Shown here: positions 61,060 through 64,000 of the stretch, piece by piece
Numbering within the stretch: the first letter of the stretch is position 1
Layout of the letters: each line of letters begins with the position of its first letter
Assembly (NCBI GenBank): GCA_035772405.1
Contig: JAYKKM010000178.1
Coordinates: 310,001-374,000 of the forward strand
Reading direction: 5' to 3'
From: Chrysogorgia sp. JL179-B06
Taxonomy: Eukaryota > Cnidaria > Anthozoa > Scleralcyonacea > Chrysogorgiidae
Length of the DNA: 64,000 bases
The notes under the pieces: generated by a model
The model's input: the letters and a program-made list of their open reading frames with translations, nothing else
Database searches by the model: none
What the model was told of the DNA's origin: nothing
Program-made: the position numbers and the translations under genes

Positions 61060-61974
61060 CATGGTCCCCAGATCTCGCACGCCATGTTCACAACTCTGAA
61101 AAGGATGTTCATACATAACATACTTTTCTATTATATTACGAACGTGAATACCCGTCGTAAAAACCTGTTGATGATCGACAATCGGAAGTCGATCGCTTCG
61201 TCGTTATCTCGCGGTAAATATTTACTCGATTTCAATTCTGAAAACAGATTTGGAATTACCGAGTTCAAGTACATAACACACGTTCCTTCAGGTAATATTA
61301 TACAGGTAATATAAACCGTAAACAGACTCAGAGCTGCATGTTTTAATACTAGCCTCAAAAAATCTCGCGGGAAAATCTCGTGATTCGGAAAAACCTCGCG
61401 ACGCAAAAAAAAATGAAAACGCCATTCTAATACTTGTGCCACAGGTGGCCCAAGTAATAATAAATTATGTTATGTTGTGTTATGTTATGTTATTACCTAT
61501 ATCAACTACTAGAAATCAATTATTTCAATTAAAATTATCTAAATCAATTATTTCAAAGAATATATTATATGTTTCGCAATCGGAATGGTCCCCAGTACCG
61601 CTCCCGAATTTCTTTGGTCGACCTTAACAATACTCGTGTAAAAACAATAACCCAACAAAATGCTTTTCGAGTATTCTTTCTTATCCAAGCACAATCACAA
61701 TTCGCGGCTGTCGTGCCAAGATGAAGATTACGCCGTTTGGCTTTTCAAATTGACCAATCCTCACGATGGATTCTCATCCTTCATTTTTTTAAATCCCCAG
61801 ATGTAGTTTGAAAGAACGGTCTCCTTCGAGTATTTCGGATTGCATAAAGACTTGATGTAGTAATTGTTGTAGCGTTGTTAATTGGACTGGTTTGTTGTCA
61901 TGCCTATGTAGTGTTTATTTTCCATATTGTCGGTTGTAGTGACCTCCGCCTTGTAGATTGTCGATTTGAGATTT
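61060..61974. other. Intron sequence with no recognised feature
   Basis: Contains short palindromic phrases (TCTCGCGGGAAAATCTCGTG) and TATGT repeats near 61465. Nothing coding is supported. Confidence 0.35.
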
Positions 61975-62020
61975 GGTCCTACTAAACACCGTCCGCGGAC
62001 GTCCGCGAACGTCCGCGAAC
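61975..62020. repeat. CGTCCGCGAA tandem repeat, second site
   Basis: GGTCCTACTAAACACCGTCC followed by three GCG(G/A)ACGTCC-type units. Direct copy of the 59525 sequence 2.45 kb away. Confidence 0.7.
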
Positions 62021-62287
62021 TTGTTTTCAATTGACAAAACGATTCTCAATGTGGACATAATTCAAAATAGTTGTTTCGATTCAAAATTTTTGTAAAGAGT
62101 TTTAAAATGGCAATTAAGTAACAACAAAATTGCCAAGAAAAAGGGTTTTGAGCCGAAATGAAAGTATCTTGGGCTTCCGTCGAAAAAAGGTCCGTCGGTA
62201 AAACATTAACACACAGATTATTGTATTAAATATGTTACATCATAACCAATCAAATCATAAAAGCTGCGTCTTTTTATCATTATTTAG

Positions 62288-62427
62288 TGCCAGATCAGTG
62301 TTCTTCCGCTGGGAACCGGCAATGACTTATCTCGTGTGTTAGGCTGGGGTGCGTCGTTCTATGATGCAACTGCATTACCTTATCTGTTGAAGTGGTTGGA
62401 AGGAGCTAAAACAGAGATGCTTGACAG
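62288..62427 (+). CDS. DGK exon: catalytic core [10 protein letters not shown]
   Basis: 140 nt, phase 0 in and phase 2 out, acceptor TATTTAG and donor GTGTGT. It codes [20 protein letters not shown] then [20 protein letters not shown] and KTEMLD(R). [15 protein letters not shown] is the most conserved DAGKc block. Confidence 0.96.
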
Positions 62428-62520
62428 GTGTGTACTGTAACATTATCATGATACTTTTCTGTAATACCGTAAACCATAGTTAAGGTTATTTCTCATGCAT
62501 CTGATCACTGTTGTTTATAG

Positions 62521-62611
62521 ATGGAGTGTTATGATTCAAGAAGAAGGAGATATGCCAGCAGACCCCTCGCGCTCTTCACATTCGTTATCAAGTAGTCCAG
62601 AAAATGAAACG
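62521..62611 (+). CDS. DGK exon: after catalytic core
   Basis: 91 nt, phase 2 in and phase 0 out, acceptor TTTATAG and donor GTTAGT. It codes WSVMIQEEGDMPADPSRSSH then SLSSSPENET. RWS(V/I)M is conserved; the Ser-rich tail is a variable linker, probably exposed. Confidence 0.92.
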
Positions 62612-62635
62612 GTTAGTGAGGGTACCCAAATTTTA

Positions 62636-62636
<1 letters not shown>

Positions 62637-62724
<88 letters not shown>
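62637..62724. repeat. (TA)n microsatellite
   Basis: About 88 bp of nearly pure TA starting 25 bp past the exon donor. Confidence 0.95.
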
Positions 62725-62729
<5 letters not shown>

Positions 62730-63831
62730 CCGTAAACCTACTTTTACTGGTCTTTTGACCTCTTTTGATTCTTTTATTCCGTTCTCTTGCAAGAGAGGTC
62801 TAATCTTTTCGTTACTCTAATCGTGTCGGACATAGAACTGTCCGAAAGAAACTCTAAAGTTTAGCTGAAAATTTTGTTTGAATATACTGCTTGTTCTATA
62901 TACTGCTTGTATACTGCTTGTATATTGCACTTTGTAAACCTCTTTTTTTGGTACGAATGGTATTTAAAATTAAAATAATTCTCATAAAAAAAAAAATTTT
63001 CCCTTACTTAATCGTTGCTTCAACATTTGCTCTACGTACGCTATTTTTAATGTTGAACTAGAAAAACTAAAACGCATCCTTATCAATAATGGTTATCCAG
63101 ATAAATTTCTTGACAGTTGCGTTACTGCTTTTCTGGACAAAGTTTTCGCCAAAAAAGCGTTTTTCACCTTAAAATCTACAACATTGTGTATATTAACGAA
63201 TAACATCTCTGTAGCGTAGTGCTGATGGTGCTGTAGTGTTGATGAATCTTAATGATATGTGGTTTTAGGTTTCCATTTAATCTAGCCACTTAATACAGAT
63301 AAAAATAACAAGACAGACAAACATACTGCGGACTGCTAAATATTTGAGTTAGGATTAAGGTTGGGATTATGGTTAGTATGACAAGTTATATATTTCTTAG
63401 TACTCGATAGTAGAAATACCAGTAGACTTTCCCATTATTCTGTTGTCAGTTATGAAACAATGAAATTCAGTCAACACAACCTTTATGGTTTAAATGCTCT
63501 ATCAGTGTCCACCGAAAATCTATTCAGATTGGCAAATGAATTGGTTATTATCCTTACTATAAAAGCGGCAAACATTAAATTGGCGAGCGGTTGTTGCGTC
63601 GACGTATTTTTAGTCTATTAGTTAATTTCAGTTGACAGTTAATTTAATGTTGTTTTTAGTGAATTTTTAAATTAAAAAGGACTCGACGTATTTATCATCC
63701 GTTTAAACGTCGAGTTAACCTTGTCTCGCCGTTTGTTACATTAGTGTGAAGGTTAACACCACCGGCATAGATTGACCTAGAGCCCTGTCATCGTATTCCA
63801 CTTCCTTTACACTTTTCTCGTCATTTTGCAG
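62725..63831. other. Intron sequence with no recognised feature
   Basis: About 1.1 kb. A short GTTAGGATTAAGGTTGGGAT stretch at about 63349 resembles the telomere-like MITE interiors. No gene. Confidence 0.4.
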
Positions 63832-63932
63832 ATACCTGTTGCGTCCATTAACACTATGGAGAACGATATTGGATATCATTTGACGAGAATAATGCACTCG
63901 AATAAGAATACGGAAGTTATTTCGTCCGCCAA
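63832..63932 (+). CDS. DGK exon: post-catalytic helix, last in window
   Basis: 101 nt, phase 0 in and phase 2 out, acceptor CATTTTGCAG and donor GTACGT. It codes IPVASINTMENDIGYHLTRI then MHSNKNTEVISSA(K). The VISSAK block is conserved in DGK delta/eta. The gene continues to the right. Confidence 0.92.
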
Positions 63933-64000
63933 GTACGTCATATTGTAAGATACAATTATCAGCCGCATATGTATATACATATGTATATATATGTATATGA

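Overview
The window is eukaryotic: spliced GT-AG exons, microsatellites, MITEs, LINE and SINE remnants and very long introns. The host gene running through it on the + strand is a class II diacylglycerol kinase (delta/eta/kappa type). I place 13 consecutive, phase-compatible exons between 7946 and 63932, coding part of a PH domain, two C1 domains and the start of the DAGK catalytic domain; the gene continues beyond at least one end. The repeats (restriction-like-endonuclease retroelements, CR1-like LINE tails, hAT and TTAA MITEs, Polintons) suit an invertebrate. Several Polinton proteins look like ones I know from cnidarian gene sets, so a cnidarian is a reasonable but unproven guess.

The main object is a complete, apparently undamaged Maverick/Polinton at 19782-37146 (17,365 bp) in the 26.7 kb intron between the two halves of the kinase C1 region. 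It has 520 bp terminal inverted repeats, AG...CT termini and a perfect 6 bp target duplication (AGGAAA). It landed in a 21 bp-unit satellite array (16846-19781 and 37147-41935) with higher-order repeats, and the array continues in exact register across the insertion. Next to the right arm of the array lies a decayed, internally deleted polymerase from an older Polinton (41938-42480).

The Polinton has four gene blocks. Leftmost (-): protein-primed DNA polymerase B, a zinc-ribbon protein and three small membrane proteins. Then (+): a zinc-finger protein overlapping a thymidine kinase. Then (-): a BRO-N/VRR-NUC/zinc-finger fusion, a 46-residue basic protein, a 68-residue protein with a lipidation-type N-terminus, a fibre-like protein and a conserved 499-residue membrane protein. 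Rightmost (+): penton-like capsid protein, chromodomain integrase, a multi-membrane-segment protein, major capsid protein, packaging ATPase and a conserved 170-residue protein. Replication, integration, capsid and packaging functions are present, so the element is probably an integrated virus-like genome. I do not see the usual adenovirus-type maturation protease. The thymidine kinase and nuclease fusion are unusual cargo, and the outer 160 bp of each terminal repeat is itself a long imperfect palindrome.

The other introns hold two hAT MITEs with perfect 8 bp duplications, several TTAA-flanked MITEs and foldbacks, LINE tails, a tRNA-Ala-like sequence, tRNA-derived SINE remnants, a possible transposon gene (58697-60062) and an antisense ORF that may encode a secreted protein (60432-60948). 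The first 7.9 kb holds degraded retroelements, a tandem 1.6-1.8 kb duplication and simple repeats.
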